A stretch of DNA of 47,695 bases from Halalkalibacterium ligniniphilum (lineage in GTDB: Bacteria; Bacillota; Bacilli; Bacillales; Bacillaceae_D): the NCBI RefSeq assembly GCF_000334155.1, contig NZ_ANNK01000031.1, forward strand, positions 1-47,695, read 5' to 3'. Positions within the stretch are counted from its first letter, which is position 1. Each line of letters begins with the position of its first letter. Positions 15,918 through 23,931 of this stretch are shown piece by piece. Below the pieces are notes generated by a model that was given only the letters and a program-made list of their open reading frames with translations, had not been told where the DNA came from and did not search any database. The position numbers and the translations under genes were made by a program.

Positions 15918-15945
15918 CACGTTTTTAAGAGGAGGAATCGAGTGG

Positions 15946-17382
15946 ATGGGGAAATATATAGGTAGTATCATTGCAGGACTCAGTGCACTTCTGATCGCAA
16001 TGCCTACAGGTGCAGAAGCAGGTGACAATGGCACACCGCAGGAAAGAAAGGACATCTTGACAGAGGTTGCCCTCGAGCATGGCGTGCCACCGGAAATTGT
16101 GAAGGCGATTGCCTATAAAGAGACAGGGATGCGCCAATTCGATAGCAATGGTGAGACGATTATGAATGAGAACGATGACGGTGGCATTGGGATGATGCAG
16201 GTGACCCTTGATCAGTCGGAGATGGACAACTATGACATGGAGCGGTTAAAAACAGACATTCGCTACAATGTAGAGGTGGGTGTTGAAATTTTACTCGACA
16301 AGTGGAGCTATCAAAATCATGGCCTGACACCGAAAATTGGGGAAGGAGATCCTCGCTATCTCGAAAGCTGGTATTTTGCGATTCTCGCATACAACGGTTT
16401 GTCTCGCCTGAATGACCCGCAAGTTGTTGAACGGACGTATCAGGACGATGTGTACAATTATATTAATTCGAGCCGGTATGGAGTAAGTACCAATCATTTA
16501 CGGGCGTTTGCTGTGGAGTATAGTGAGGGTAGTACAACGATGCGCTTTCCGCCAGAGGCACGGCAAATTGATGCACCAAAGCAGGTGTTTACAGAATCAA
16601 CGCAAATGCTGGAAGCAGGGGATCGTGCCTATACGAAAACAGATGCTTCGTTGCGGGGAGATCCCTCTACCACAAACCCACGGACGGGTGTCGTTCCAGC
16701 CTTTACGCCAGTAGAAATCGTCAGTGGTCCATATCATGACAATTCGATTGAAAATCATTTCGTTTTTTACGAGATTAAAAGTGTCGGCGGTCAATATGAA
16801 GGCTATCTTGCCTCTTCTACAATTACACCAGGAGAAATCTCAGTGTTTACTGACCGGGGAACGGATCCTGAGCGAATTGAAGCGATTGCGAAGCTAGAAG
16901 CACGAGGAACAACGAACGGCTACCCGGATGGAAGCTTTGGCGTGAACAGAAACCTCCAGCGTCAGCATGCTGCTGTTTTTCTTGTACGGGAGCTTGATTT
17001 AACCTTGCCTCCAGGCTATGAGGCAAAATCAAAGGACATTCCCCATCATTCTATGCTCATTGCTGAAGCTCATGAAATCTTTACCCCAAATGCAGAGGGA
17101 AGCATCCGACCGAATGATTCACTCACTCGGGCGCAAATGGCTGTTGTGCTAAACCGTGTGTTTAACGATTTATTGGAAAAGCCGACAACGTCTCATCGAT
17201 TTTCCGATGTAAACGAAGATTTTTGGGCCTATGATGAAATCAATACGCTTTATGCAAATGGCTTAACCAATCAAAATACCTACCGCCCGAATGAACCAGT
17301 ATCACGAGGGCAGTTCGCTTTATTTTTAAACCGAATTGAGGGCATGCTCATTGAGCAATGGCGCAACCAGGAAGAAAAATAG
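15946..17382 (+). CDS. SLH-anchored lytic transglycosylase (SLT domain)
   Basis: A secreted protein of 478 residues. Signal peptide (MGKYIGSIIAGLSALLIAMP to about residue 26), then an SLT-type domain (about 30-180) with the catalytic glutamate in AIAYKETGM and the GGIGMMQVT motif. A middle part (about 220-310) looks SH3-like. Three SLH domains end the protein; the second and third carry LTRAQMAVVL and VSRGQFALFL, but the first reads LQRQHAAVFL, a degenerate TRAQ site. It cleaves glycan strands of peptidoglycan. ATG at 15946 follows GAGGAGG by 10 bases; ATG at 15901 lies in the hairpin and is less likely. Confidence 0.9.
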   Translation: MGKYIGSIIAGLSALLIAMPTGAEAGDNGTPQERKDILTEVALEHGVPPEIVKAIAYKETGMRQFDSNGETIMNENDDGGIGMMQVTLDQSEMDNYDMERLKTDIRYNVEVGVEILLDKWSYQNHGLTPKIGEGDPRYLESWYFAILAYNGLSRLNDPQVVERTYQDDVYNYINSSRYGVSTNHLRAFAVEYSEGSTTMRFPPEARQIDAPKQVFTESTQMLEAGDRAYTKTDASLRGDPSTTNPRTGVVPAFTPVEIVSGPYHDNSIENHFVFYEIKSVGGQYEGYLASSTITPGEISVFTDRGTDPERIEAIAKLEARGTTNGYPDGSFGVNRNLQRQHAAVFLVRELDLTLPPGYEAKSKDIPHHSMLIAEAHEIFTPNAEGSIRPNDSLTRAQMAVVLNRVFNDLLEKPTTSHRFSDVNEDFWAYDEINTLYANGLTNQNTYRPNEPVSRGQFALFLNRIEGMLIEQWRNQEEK

Positions 17383-17407
17383 AATCGAATATTTAGCCTA
17401 TCAGATG

Positions 17408-17454
17408 AAAGCCCCGCACGACGTCTATGACTCTCTCGTGCAGGGGCTTTTTTT
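17408..17454 (+). terminator. Terminator after the transglycosylase gene
   Basis: AAAGCCCCGCACGA pairs with TCGTGCAGGGGCTTT with one bulge, followed by T residues. Confidence 0.9.
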
Positions 17455-17709
17455 AAAAAGCATCGGCGTTTTAACAACAAGATTGTTACAAAAAAATGAA
17501 TTCCTCCAAACTTTTTGCGGAACATTACAAGGAAGGAGGTGGGAGCGGTAGGGCTTCACGTGATGTCCATGTCAACTTTTCAATCACAACGGTGTCGTAA
17601 CAGTGATTTTTCTTTTCTTGGAAATTTGGCCAAAGGAAAAGCACCTCCAAATTTTAGACACAGTTAAAATTAAGGGTGCAGTTCCATGCATTTTGACTCT
17701 TTTTTCTGC
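17455..17709. other. Intergenic stretch between convergent SLH genes
   Basis: No gene is seen. AAATTTGG and CCAAATTT (about 17620-17656) form an 8-bp inverted repeat. GAAGGAGGTGGGAGCGGTAG near 17532 resembles the core of repeat family 2 and may be a decayed copy. Confidence 0.3.
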
Positions 17710-18450
17710 TTAACGAAATTCGTACGGCTTAAAGCGGTCGTCAATGCTGCGTGCGACAAAAAGAGCAAATTGTCCACGTGTAATTGCTCTATTTGGATTG
17801 AAGCTCGCTCCAGCTTGTGTCGTGATGCCGTTTGCAGCAAGTCGATTAATGTCGTGATAAGCCCAGAACGAGCGATCCACATCTTCGAAGGTTGCAAAGC
17901 GTGCAGGGCTTGCATAATCATATGCGCGATTTAGCAACGCAGCCATTTGGGCACGGGTGACAGGATCATTTGGATGGTACTTCCCATTGCTGCCTGTCAT
18001 GATACCGTTTGCAGCAAGTGCGCGGAAATAATCATGTGCCCAGTGACCCTGGTCGACATCTGCTGCTTGTAAACGATAGCTTGCTGGTGCGGATAGTTGA
18101 AGCTCCTCCGCTAAAATTTTTGCAGCTTGAGCACGAGTTAGTGGCTGATCAGGCTGGAACGTACCATCGGCTGAACCAGAAAGAATGCCACGCTCAGTAA
18201 GAAAATGGATCGCAGCAAAGGCCACATGATCAGGTGATACGTCTTTGTAATAGACCTGAGGTACAGGTGTCTCCTCCTCGACAGGGACCTCTTCCATTTC
18301 TTCCTCTAATGGGGGATCTACTTCTTCAATGGTTTTTTTCTCTACGATGTCCGGGTTTTCTGCTAATACAACAGGGCTGAAAATAAGGGTGAGAGCAAGG
18401 GTTGAACTAGCGGCCCACGAAAAGCTCCCTTTTCGCAAATATGCGTGCAT
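17710..18450 (-). CDS. Protein consisting almost only of three SLH domains
   Basis: A secreted protein of 246 residues. Signal peptide (to about residue 31), a Glu/Pro-rich linker (about 32-65, with LEEEMEEVPVEEETPVP), then three SLH domains filling the rest (LTRAQAAKIL, VTRAQMAALL, ITRGQFALFV). There is no effector domain, so it could be a surface filler or competitor for polymer sites, or an adaptor using its acidic linker. CAGGAGG lies 5 bases before ATG at 18450. A promoter (TTTACA, 17 bases, TAAGAT) lies upstream. Transcribed divergently to nothing close and convergent with the transglycosylase gene. Confidence 0.88.
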   Translation of the reverse strand: MHAYLRKGSFSWAASSTLALTLIFSPVVLAENPDIVEKKTIEEVDPPLEEEMEEVPVEEETPVPQVYYKDVSPDHVAFAAIHFLTERGILSGSADGTFQPDQPLTRAQAAKILAEELQLSAPASYRLQAADVDQGHWAHDYFRALAANGIMTGSNGKYHPNDPVTRAQMAALLNRAYDYASPARFATFEDVDRSFWAYHDINRLAANGITTQAGASFNPNRAITRGQFALFVARSIDDRFKPYEFR

Positions 18451-18498
18451 AAAATCCTCCTGGTTATGTAGAAATTTCAAAAGTCTTCTTCTCTTTCC

Positions 18499-18527
18499 AT
18501 CTTAATGAAGTTTGCTAGTATTGTAAA
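18499..18527 (-). promoter_or_regulatory. Sigma-A promoter of the SLH-only gene
   Basis: Minus strand: TTTACA (18522-18527), a 17-base spacer, then TAAGAT (18499-18504). Confidence 0.6.
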
Positions 18528-18579
18528 TATTTTCATAGAGGTTTTTTATCGAAAAAGAGGAAGCAATGGGAAAAAAAGA

Positions 18580-18626
18580 AAGAAAAAAGCGGCCCCTTTC
18601 GATTTCCTCTATCGAAGGGAGTCCGC
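18580..18626 (-). terminator. Terminator overlapping the end of the TPR lipoprotein gene
   Basis: Minus strand: GCGGACTCCCTTCGAT pairs with ATCGAAAGGGGCCGC, followed by TTTTTT. The left arm contains the last sense codons and the stop codon. Confidence 0.85.
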
Positions 18627-19457
18627 CTCATTTGTTGGATTGCTTGAACGCAAAAAGCTTTCAAATGCCCCGTACGAGTTTGTTCCATAGGTATCAAGAA
18701 AGTCCATTGTTGGGGAGTAAGCCTGGTCTAAATATTCGCTTGCTCTTGTCGTATCACCCATTGTTTGAAGCACGTAGCTTAAGTTGTAATACAGCAGGGC
18801 ATCTTCTGGATTAAGGGATGCAAGCAATAAGTACAAGTCAACACTTTTCCCATAGTTGCCATCAATGAAATGTGCATTGGCTAAAGCAAGAAGGGTTTGT
18901 TGTGTTGGGTCCTCGCCGACTTCCTCAAGATTTTCTTCAAGCTGGAAGAGAAGACGTAATCCTTCATCCACATCTGTTCTTGAATCAATCAAAAGGTTGG
19001 CATATTGAACGACCGCTTTTTGATCATCTGGCTTAAGTGTAAATTGACGTTCGGCAATTTCAATCGCATCTGCAATTAATTGCGGGGAAGGGTCTTCCGT
19101 GTTCTGAACATGGGCAAAAAGTGCTTCATAGTAGCGATCCATGTACATGGCCGCTTGATCCTCTTCATTATCAAGCAAATAGCGCATGTAAATAATCACT
19201 TCGTTATAATAGCCTGCTTTGATTTCGTCTTCCATAATGCTATTGATGTTTTCTGTTGATAGCTCTTCAAGTCTGAACCGGTTCGCAAGGGTTTGCAGGA
19301 CTCCTTCGTTAAAGACGAACTCTTCATCGTCATATGCGTAGACATCGGTATCGATTCGGTTTTCTTCTGCAAGCTTACGTTCCATATTCATTGTTGAGCA
19401 TGCGCTGAATACGAGCAGTGTCAGCAAAAGCATTGCTGCGACCATTATTCTTTTCAT
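18609..19457 (-). CDS. TPR-repeat lipoprotein
   Basis: A protein of 282 residues with a lipoprotein signal and lipobox (LLVFSAC), so it sits on the outer face of the membrane. The mature part is helical and acidic. TPR-like units are visible near the end, for example ALANAHFIDGNYGKSVDLYL and ALLYYNLSYVLQTMGDTTRA. TPR lipoproteins usually act as scaffolds for partner proteins; its neighbours suggest a wall or secretion role, but nothing shows which. AGGTGG lies 5 bases before ATG at 19457; the GTG three codons earlier overlaps that site. Confidence 0.85.
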   Translation of the reverse strand: MKRIMVAAMLLLTLLVFSACSTMNMERKLAEENRIDTDVYAYDDEEFVFNEGVLQTLANRFRLEELSTENINSIMEDEIKAGYYNEVIIYMRYLLDNEEDQAAMYMDRYYEALFAHVQNTEDPSPQLIADAIEIAERQFTLKPDDQKAVVQYANLLIDSRTDVDEGLRLLFQLEENLEEVGEDPTQQTLLALANAHFIDGNYGKSVDLYLLLASLNPEDALLYYNLSYVLQTMGDTTRASEYLDQAYSPTMDFLDTYGTNSYGAFESFLRSSNPTNEADSLR

Positions 19458-19467
19458 GGAAACCACC

Positions 19468-19519
19468 TAACTATAGTTAACAGTGACTACATTTTAGCCG
19501 ATAACCGAGAAAATGTGAA
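19468..19519 (-). promoter_or_regulatory. Promoter of the TPR lipoprotein gene with a palindrome downstream
   Basis: Minus strand: TTCACA (19514-19519), a 17-base spacer, then TAAAAT (19491-19496). A 12-bp perfect palindrome TAACTATAGTTA (19468-19479) lies between the promoter and the ribosome site. Confidence 0.6.
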
Positions 19520-19576
19520 GTTCGAATCGTGAAAGCTTTAATAGCTCAGAGTGATTCCCGTAGTTATAAGAGTTTG

Positions 19577-19610
19577 AATGGACTGAGTTCCGTTATATGT
19601 GAAAAGAAAA
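19577..19610. repeat. Repeat family 3, single unit
   Basis: AATGGACTGAGTTCCGTTAT followed by ATGTGAAAAGAAAA, one unit of the roughly 30-base word found in clusters at 29415-29606 and 33561-33912. The rest of the 19458-19971 gap is AT-rich and holds no gene. Confidence 0.65.
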
Positions 19611-19648
19611 GGCTTTAGCGGTTACCTTATTAACTCCTTCTCTAGGAT

Positions 19649-19663
19649 GAATGAAAATCATTC
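19649..19663. promoter_or_regulatory. Palindrome resembling Fur or FadR boxes
   Basis: GAATGA-AAA-TCATTC. Its core AATGAAAATCATT differs at one base from the centre of the classical Fur box, and its arms TGAATGA/TCATTC also match FadR-box arms with different spacing. It is more than 300 bases from the amidase start codon, so its target is unclear. Confidence 0.3.
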
Positions 19664-19971
19664 GAGCCATAGACTTCCATTCTTTTTTAAAAAAATTTTT
19701 ATGTAACCTTACATGCAGAAAATTTTTATTTAATCATTCTGCTTCGTTAGCCGAAATAAGAAGTGAGAGGAAAACTTTCCTATTACTCCATTATAATATA
19801 GTAGCTTTAATTGAATGTTTTACAGTGTATGACAGAATGTTACAATCTCTCGACATAATCTAAGAGGATAGGACTATTTTTTGTTAATTACCTAATATTG
19901 TAGTTTCGAATTTTTATCCGTGGTATTCTATGGGGAGAGAGAAAAGATTATCACTTAGAGGAGGCATAAGG

Positions 19972-21597
19972 TTGTTAAGGAAAGGAATTGTAGCGAGTCT
20001 TATCATCCTTCTCATGCTACCTGTTATTGGGCTGGAAACAGCTTCTGCACAAGGAAAATTTACTGATGTGCCTAGCAGTGCGTGGGGACACGATGAGATT
20101 CATTATCTGAAGGACAAAGGTATTTTAAACGGTCGGGAAAATGGTACAGTATTTGCCCCGAATGAGAACTTGACGCGTGCACAGGCAGCTGTCATGATTA
20201 CGAACGCAATTGGGGAAGGTTCGAGACCGGTTAATCGGAGCAATCCTACATTTCCTGATGTGTCAACAGATCACTGGGCATATGCGTCAATCGAACGAGC
20301 AGCCGCTCTTGGAATCTTTTCAGGACGGGACGGACGCTTTCACCCAAGTGAGAGAATCAGCCGTGCACAGATTGCCGCGGTTTTATCAAAAACGTTTAGC
20401 CTAAGTGGTGGCTCGGTTAGTAGCTTTAGCGACATTCGAAACGACTTCTGGGCGCTTCGTCAAATTACGTCTCTTGAAGCAAATGGGATTGTCGAATTAG
20501 GTAATAACTTCCGGCCAAACGCACAGGCAACTCGTGCAGAATTTGCGGTGTATCTTGCCCGCGCGATTGAACCAAGCTTCCGCCTATCAAGTGATGGTGC
20601 AGTCTTGTTCAGAGGAGCGGTCAATGTAACGTCAACGTTAAACGTTCGCTCTGGTCCGAGTACAAGCAATGGTGTCATTGGTAGCCTTTCGAAGGGACAA
20701 ACGATTGAGGTGTACGGAATCGAAGGGGACTGGCTTCGCATCAAGTACAACGGGAACTTTGGTTATGTCCATCAAAGCTACATACAACGTGTGAATGAAG
20801 GAGCGCCTTCTCAGCCAACACCTCCTCCAGCAACGGATGCGAAGGTGATTGCCCAAGGGAAGGTTACGACTGCTAGCTTGAACGTTCGTGAGCGTGCAAC
20901 AGCAAGCTCAAATACAGTTGGCCGCTTGACGGCGGGAACAGTGGTTGATATTTATGCTTATGAAGGCAATTGGGCAAAAATCAAGTACAATGGTGAGTTT
21001 GCGTACACATCTTTACATTATCTTGTCACAAGAGCACCTGGCTCTAACGCATTAAAGGATCGAATCATTGTCATTGATCCAGGACATGGTGGCAGAGATC
21101 CAGGAGCAGTCGCCAACGGTCTCCGGGAAAAGGATGTCGTCCTTGCTGTAGGGCTTGAGCTCGAAAAGCTGTTAAAGGATGCAGGTGCTAAGCCACTTAT
21201 GACGCGAAACAATGATACGTTCGTTGAGTTAAGTGAGCGTGCACGATTTGCTAACAATGCACAAGCAGATATCTTTGTCAGCATTCACGCCAATGCTGCG
21301 GGTGCAAGCAGTGCAAATGGAACCGAGACCTTCTGGAACGGTACGTATGCTGCTGCTGAAAGTAAATCACTTGCTGAAAGCATTAACAAGCGCCTTGTTG
21401 AAGAGCTTGGCACAAGGGATCGAGGCCCTAAGAGCGCTAACTTCGCTGTCATCCGTGAAACGAGAATGCCGAGTGTTCTTGTAGAGCTAGGCTTTGTGAC
21501 GAACAGCAGCGATGCAGCGATGATGAAGCGTTCGGACTTCAATCAAAAAGCTGCAAGAGCGATTTTAAGAGGAATTGAAGATTACTACGGCTGGTAG
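19972..21597 (+). CDS. SLH-anchored N-acetylmuramoyl-L-alanine amidase
   Basis: A secreted protein of 541 residues. Signal peptide (to about residue 27), three SLH domains (about 28-200; LTRAQAAVMI, ISRAQIAAVL, ATRAEFAVYL), two bacterial SH3 domains (about 215-345; both with LNVR), and an amidase_3 domain (about 360-541). Zinc-site motifs IDPGHGG and SIHANA and the catalytic glutamate in VLVELGFVTN are present. It cuts the MurNAc-L-Ala bond and is a LytC-like autolysin in which SLH domains replace the usual wall-binding repeats. Start TTG at 19972 follows GAGGAGG by 7 bases; the longer frame runs through the ribosome site. Confidence 0.92.
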   Translation: MLRKGIVASLIILLMLPVIGLETASAQGKFTDVPSSAWGHDEIHYLKDKGILNGRENGTVFAPNENLTRAQAAVMITNAIGEGSRPVNRSNPTFPDVSTDHWAYASIERAAALGIFSGRDGRFHPSERISRAQIAAVLSKTFSLSGGSVSSFSDIRNDFWALRQITSLEANGIVELGNNFRPNAQATRAEFAVYLARAIEPSFRLSSDGAVLFRGAVNVTSTLNVRSGPSTSNGVIGSLSKGQTIEVYGIEGDWLRIKYNGNFGYVHQSYIQRVNEGAPSQPTPPPATDAKVIAQGKVTTASLNVRERATASSNTVGRLTAGTVVDIYAYEGNWAKIKYNGEFAYTSLHYLVTRAPGSNALKDRIIVIDPGHGGRDPGAVANGLREKDVVLAVGLELEKLLKDAGAKPLMTRNNDTFVELSERARFANNAQADIFVSIHANAAGASSANGTETFWNGTYAAAESKSLAESINKRLVEELGTRDRGPKSANFAVIRETRMPSVLVELGFVTNSSDAAMMKRSDFNQKAARAILRGIEDYYGW

Positions 21598-21603
21598 TTG
21601 TTT

Positions 21604-21640
21604 AGAGAAAGAGCGGACATGCTCTTTCTCTCTTTTTTTT
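21604..21640 (+). terminator. Terminator after the amidase gene
   Basis: AGAGAAAGAGC and GCTCTTTCTCT form a perfect 11-bp stem, followed by a T run. Confidence 0.95.
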
Positions 21641-21647
21641 GAAAATG

Positions 21648-21771
21648 AAAAGGGGCTGGAGCTTTCAAGATGATAAAGCAAGAAGTGTGTCGCTCACACT
21701 CCTTCGTTGAAGGTTGCACAGAATGAATTGACAAACCTGCGTTTAATCTTGTGAGAGAGGGAGCCGCTCAT
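21648..21771. repeat. Repeat family 2, copy C (inverted)
   Basis: Opposite orientation to copies A, B and D: AAAAGGGGCTGGAGCTTTC, then CGCTCACACTCCTTCGTTGA, GCACAGAATGA and AGCCGCTCAT. It begins directly after the amidase terminator. Confidence 0.8.
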
Positions 21772-21874
21772 ACAGTTTTCTGAGCATTGATTTCTCTCTT
21801 CTTCTGTAAACGAAAACAGCACCATTAAAACTTTATTTTTTTCAATTTCGACTGTGAATATTGAAGTGCTGTAT

Positions 21875-21880
21875 TATAAT
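21875..21880 (+). promoter_or_regulatory. Candidate -10 box upstream of the SLH/CAP gene
   Basis: A perfect TATAAT, but no acceptable -35 or extended -10 is present, and a partial family 2 repeat lies between it and the gene. Confidence 0.3.
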
Positions 21881-21960
21881 AGAAGGAGAAGCAATAATAG
21901 GTAGTCTTTTTTTTAAAATTGGAAAAGATAAAGTGATAGATTCAGTTTCTACGAAATGAA

Positions 21961-22026
21961 AAAAGGCGGTGCAAACGGAAGAGAATTTCGCAATCTCTTT
22001 TTTGATCCTAAAGCTCCACCCTTTTT
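21961..22026. repeat. Repeat family 2, partial copy E
   Basis: AAAAGGCGGTGCAAACGGAA followed later by AAAGCTCCACCCTTTTT. This corresponds to the right half of the family 2 element. Confidence 0.5.
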
Positions 22027-22076
22027 CAAAGATAAAATAGAAAAGTGAATACATAGAGAGGGGACAGTGGACATCC

Positions 22077-23549
22077 GTGTTTAAGAAATTACTTGTTTTC
22101 TTCGTAGCTGGATGTTTTTTTATTGGGGGTCAAATAAGTGAAGCAGCAACAAGCTTTACCGATGTGTCTGGGCAATTTTGGGCCAAGTCTGAAATCGACT
22201 ATCTTGCAGATGAGGCGGTTGTTCAAGGCTTTAGTGATGGGCGGTTTCGTCCAAATGATACGATTACACGCTTGCAAGCTGCAACAATGCTCGTTCGGGC
22301 GTTAAAGCTGGAAACAGAAAATCGTCCACAAGCGGAGCTCATCGATATTGGTGTTAATCATGAGGCCTACCCAATCGTGGCAACCGTTTTTGATGAAGGA
22401 TTGATGACGGGAAGAAATGGTTATTTTGAACCGGGACAGCCATTAAGTCGAGCTCAAATGGCGGCGATTTTAACACGGGCGTTTGAGTTACAAGGTGAAT
22501 CTGCTGTGAGCTTCCGCGATGTTCCTTCTTCCTTTTGGGCTTATAACGACATTCAAGCCTTAACGGCAAACCGAATTACGACAGGGTATGGAGATGGTCG
22601 CTTCGGACCGAATGATTCCACGAGTCGGGCGCAGTTTTCTGTTTTTTTAGCGCGTAGCTTAAATGATCGCTTCAAGCCAGAAGAGCAACCAGTGAGCAGT
22701 CGTGAAGTGACCGTTTCTGGGATCGGCCTCGGAGATACGGAGCAAAAGGTTCGGCAAATTCTTGGGATACCTGCCCGTGAGGATATAAGTGAATACGGAT
22801 TTACTTGGTTAATCTATAAGAATGACTACTTGAATTATGCGCAAATTGGAATTCAGGACGGAAGGGTTGTAGGGCTGCTTACAAATGGAGAGGGGCTTCA
22901 CACAAGATCAGAGGTGAGGCTAGGAACGTCACGAGAGGTGATTCGCAGCAAGTATGGCGAGCGTGTCACTGAAATTCAGAAGGGTGGAACCATTTTCCGT
23001 TACACAAACCAGGATCATCATGAGCTGTATTTCGTTGATAATAGCTATGTGACCTTTTTTTACGATTCTCATCGGCAAAATCGCTTGTCAGGGATTCAAG
23101 TCATTGATGGAAATGTTGAGCGTTCCTTTGCACGGTTTTATGGACAGCCCTCTGCAGCTTTACGGAGAAGCTTTGAAGCCCAGGTGTTTGATTTGGTGAA
23201 TGCAAGCCGTGCCCATTTTGGAAAAGCTCCTTTAAAAAGTGACGACGTGGCAGCCCGTGTGGCTCGTCGTCATAGTGTGGATATGGCTGAAAATGCCTTT
23301 TTCTCACATACAAATGAACGGGGAGAAAGTCCATTTGACCGTATGGAAAACGAAGGAATGACCTTTCTGTTTGCCGGGGAAAATATTGCATACGGACAAA
23401 CGAATGCCATGTTCGCTCACGAAGGATGGATGAACTCCCGAAGTGGTCACCGTGAAGCGATCCTCGGCAGTTTTACCCATCTTGGGGTAGGCGTTGGCTT
23501 TAATGCTGAGGGTGTCCCGTACTACACGCAAACCTTTTATACCCCCTAA
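22077..23549 (+). CDS. SLH-anchored CAP-domain (SCP/PR1) protein
   Basis: A secreted protein of 490 residues. Signal peptide (to about residue 23), three SLH domains (about 24-195; ITRLQAATML, LSRAQMAAIL, TSRAQFSVFL), a CAP-associated N-terminal domain (about 212-355, VSGIGLGDTEQKVRQILGIP), and a C-terminal CAP domain (about 365-490) with HSVDMAENAFFSHTN, GENIAYGQ and HREAILG, matching YkwD-like proteins. Their biochemical role in bacteria is unsettled. The GTG at 22077 is the only good start; AGAGAGGGG lies 13 bases upstream, a longer spacing than usual. Confidence 0.9.
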   Translation: MFKKLLVFFVAGCFFIGGQISEAATSFTDVSGQFWAKSEIDYLADEAVVQGFSDGRFRPNDTITRLQAATMLVRALKLETENRPQAELIDIGVNHEAYPIVATVFDEGLMTGRNGYFEPGQPLSRAQMAAILTRAFELQGESAVSFRDVPSSFWAYNDIQALTANRITTGYGDGRFGPNDSTSRAQFSVFLARSLNDRFKPEEQPVSSREVTVSGIGLGDTEQKVRQILGIPAREDISEYGFTWLIYKNDYLNYAQIGIQDGRVVGLLTNGEGLHTRSEVRLGTSREVIRSKYGERVTEIQKGGTIFRYTNQDHHELYFVDNSYVTFFYDSHRQNRLSGIQVIDGNVERSFARFYGQPSAALRRSFEAQVFDLVNASRAHFGKAPLKSDDVAARVARRHSVDMAENAFFSHTNERGESPFDRMENEGMTFLFAGENIAYGQTNAMFAHEGWMNSRSGHREAILGSFTHLGVGVGFNAEGVPYYTQTFYTP

Positions 23550-23572
23550 TGAAATCGACTCCCGAGCGGATG

Positions 23573-23610
23573 ATGGATGAGGCCGTTATTAGAAGGCTTC
23601 ATCCATTTTT
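23573..23610 (+). terminator. Terminator after the SLH/CAP gene
   Basis: ATGGATGAGGCC pairs with GGCTTCATCCAT over 12 bp with one G-T pair, followed by T residues. Confidence 0.88.
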
Positions 23611-23636
23611 CGTCTATTCCACTAATACTTGAATGT

Positions 23637-23768
23637 GCGGCTCGCTCTTGGCGCAAAAATGAAAATGAGTTCACCAGGTAACGCTGAGCAACATTCAATG
23701 AAGGAGTGTGAGCGGAAGGGCGCTTCATGATTTTACCAACTTGAACTAAAGCTCCGTCCCCCTTTTCC
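23637..23768. repeat. Repeat family 2, copy B
   Basis: Contains CAATGAAGGAGTGTGAGCGG, GGGCGCTTCATG and AAAGCTCCGTCCCCCTTTT. It ends about 65 bases before the galU -10 box. Confidence 0.8.
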
Positions 23769-23833
23769 ATGAAAAGGAAATTTGTAACATTGTTGTCATG
23801 GAGAATTTCTCTGCACAACTGAGTTGACTATTG

Positions 23834-23839
23834 TATAAT
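23834..23839 (+). promoter_or_regulatory. Candidate promoter of the galU-csaB operon
   Basis: A perfect TATAAT at 23834 with a TGCACA-like -35 about 17 bases upstream; the leader is about 90 bases. Confidence 0.5.
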
Positions 23840-23931
23840 GGAAGAGTTGAGCAAGGGTGACCAAGTGATACGTGGCGCCCTTTTCGTACATAACGAAAGA
23901 ACATTGGAAAAGTAAAGGAGGCGTTTCTTCA

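Noticed and set aside
18505-18814. Plus-strand frames opposite the TPR lipoprotein end
   Set aside because: They overlap a strong minus-strand gene and its terminator and show no protein family features.
21885-21906. AGAAGGAGAAGC, a ribosome-site-like sequence after a TATAAT box
   Set aside because: No start codon with an open frame follows; ATAATAG comes instead.
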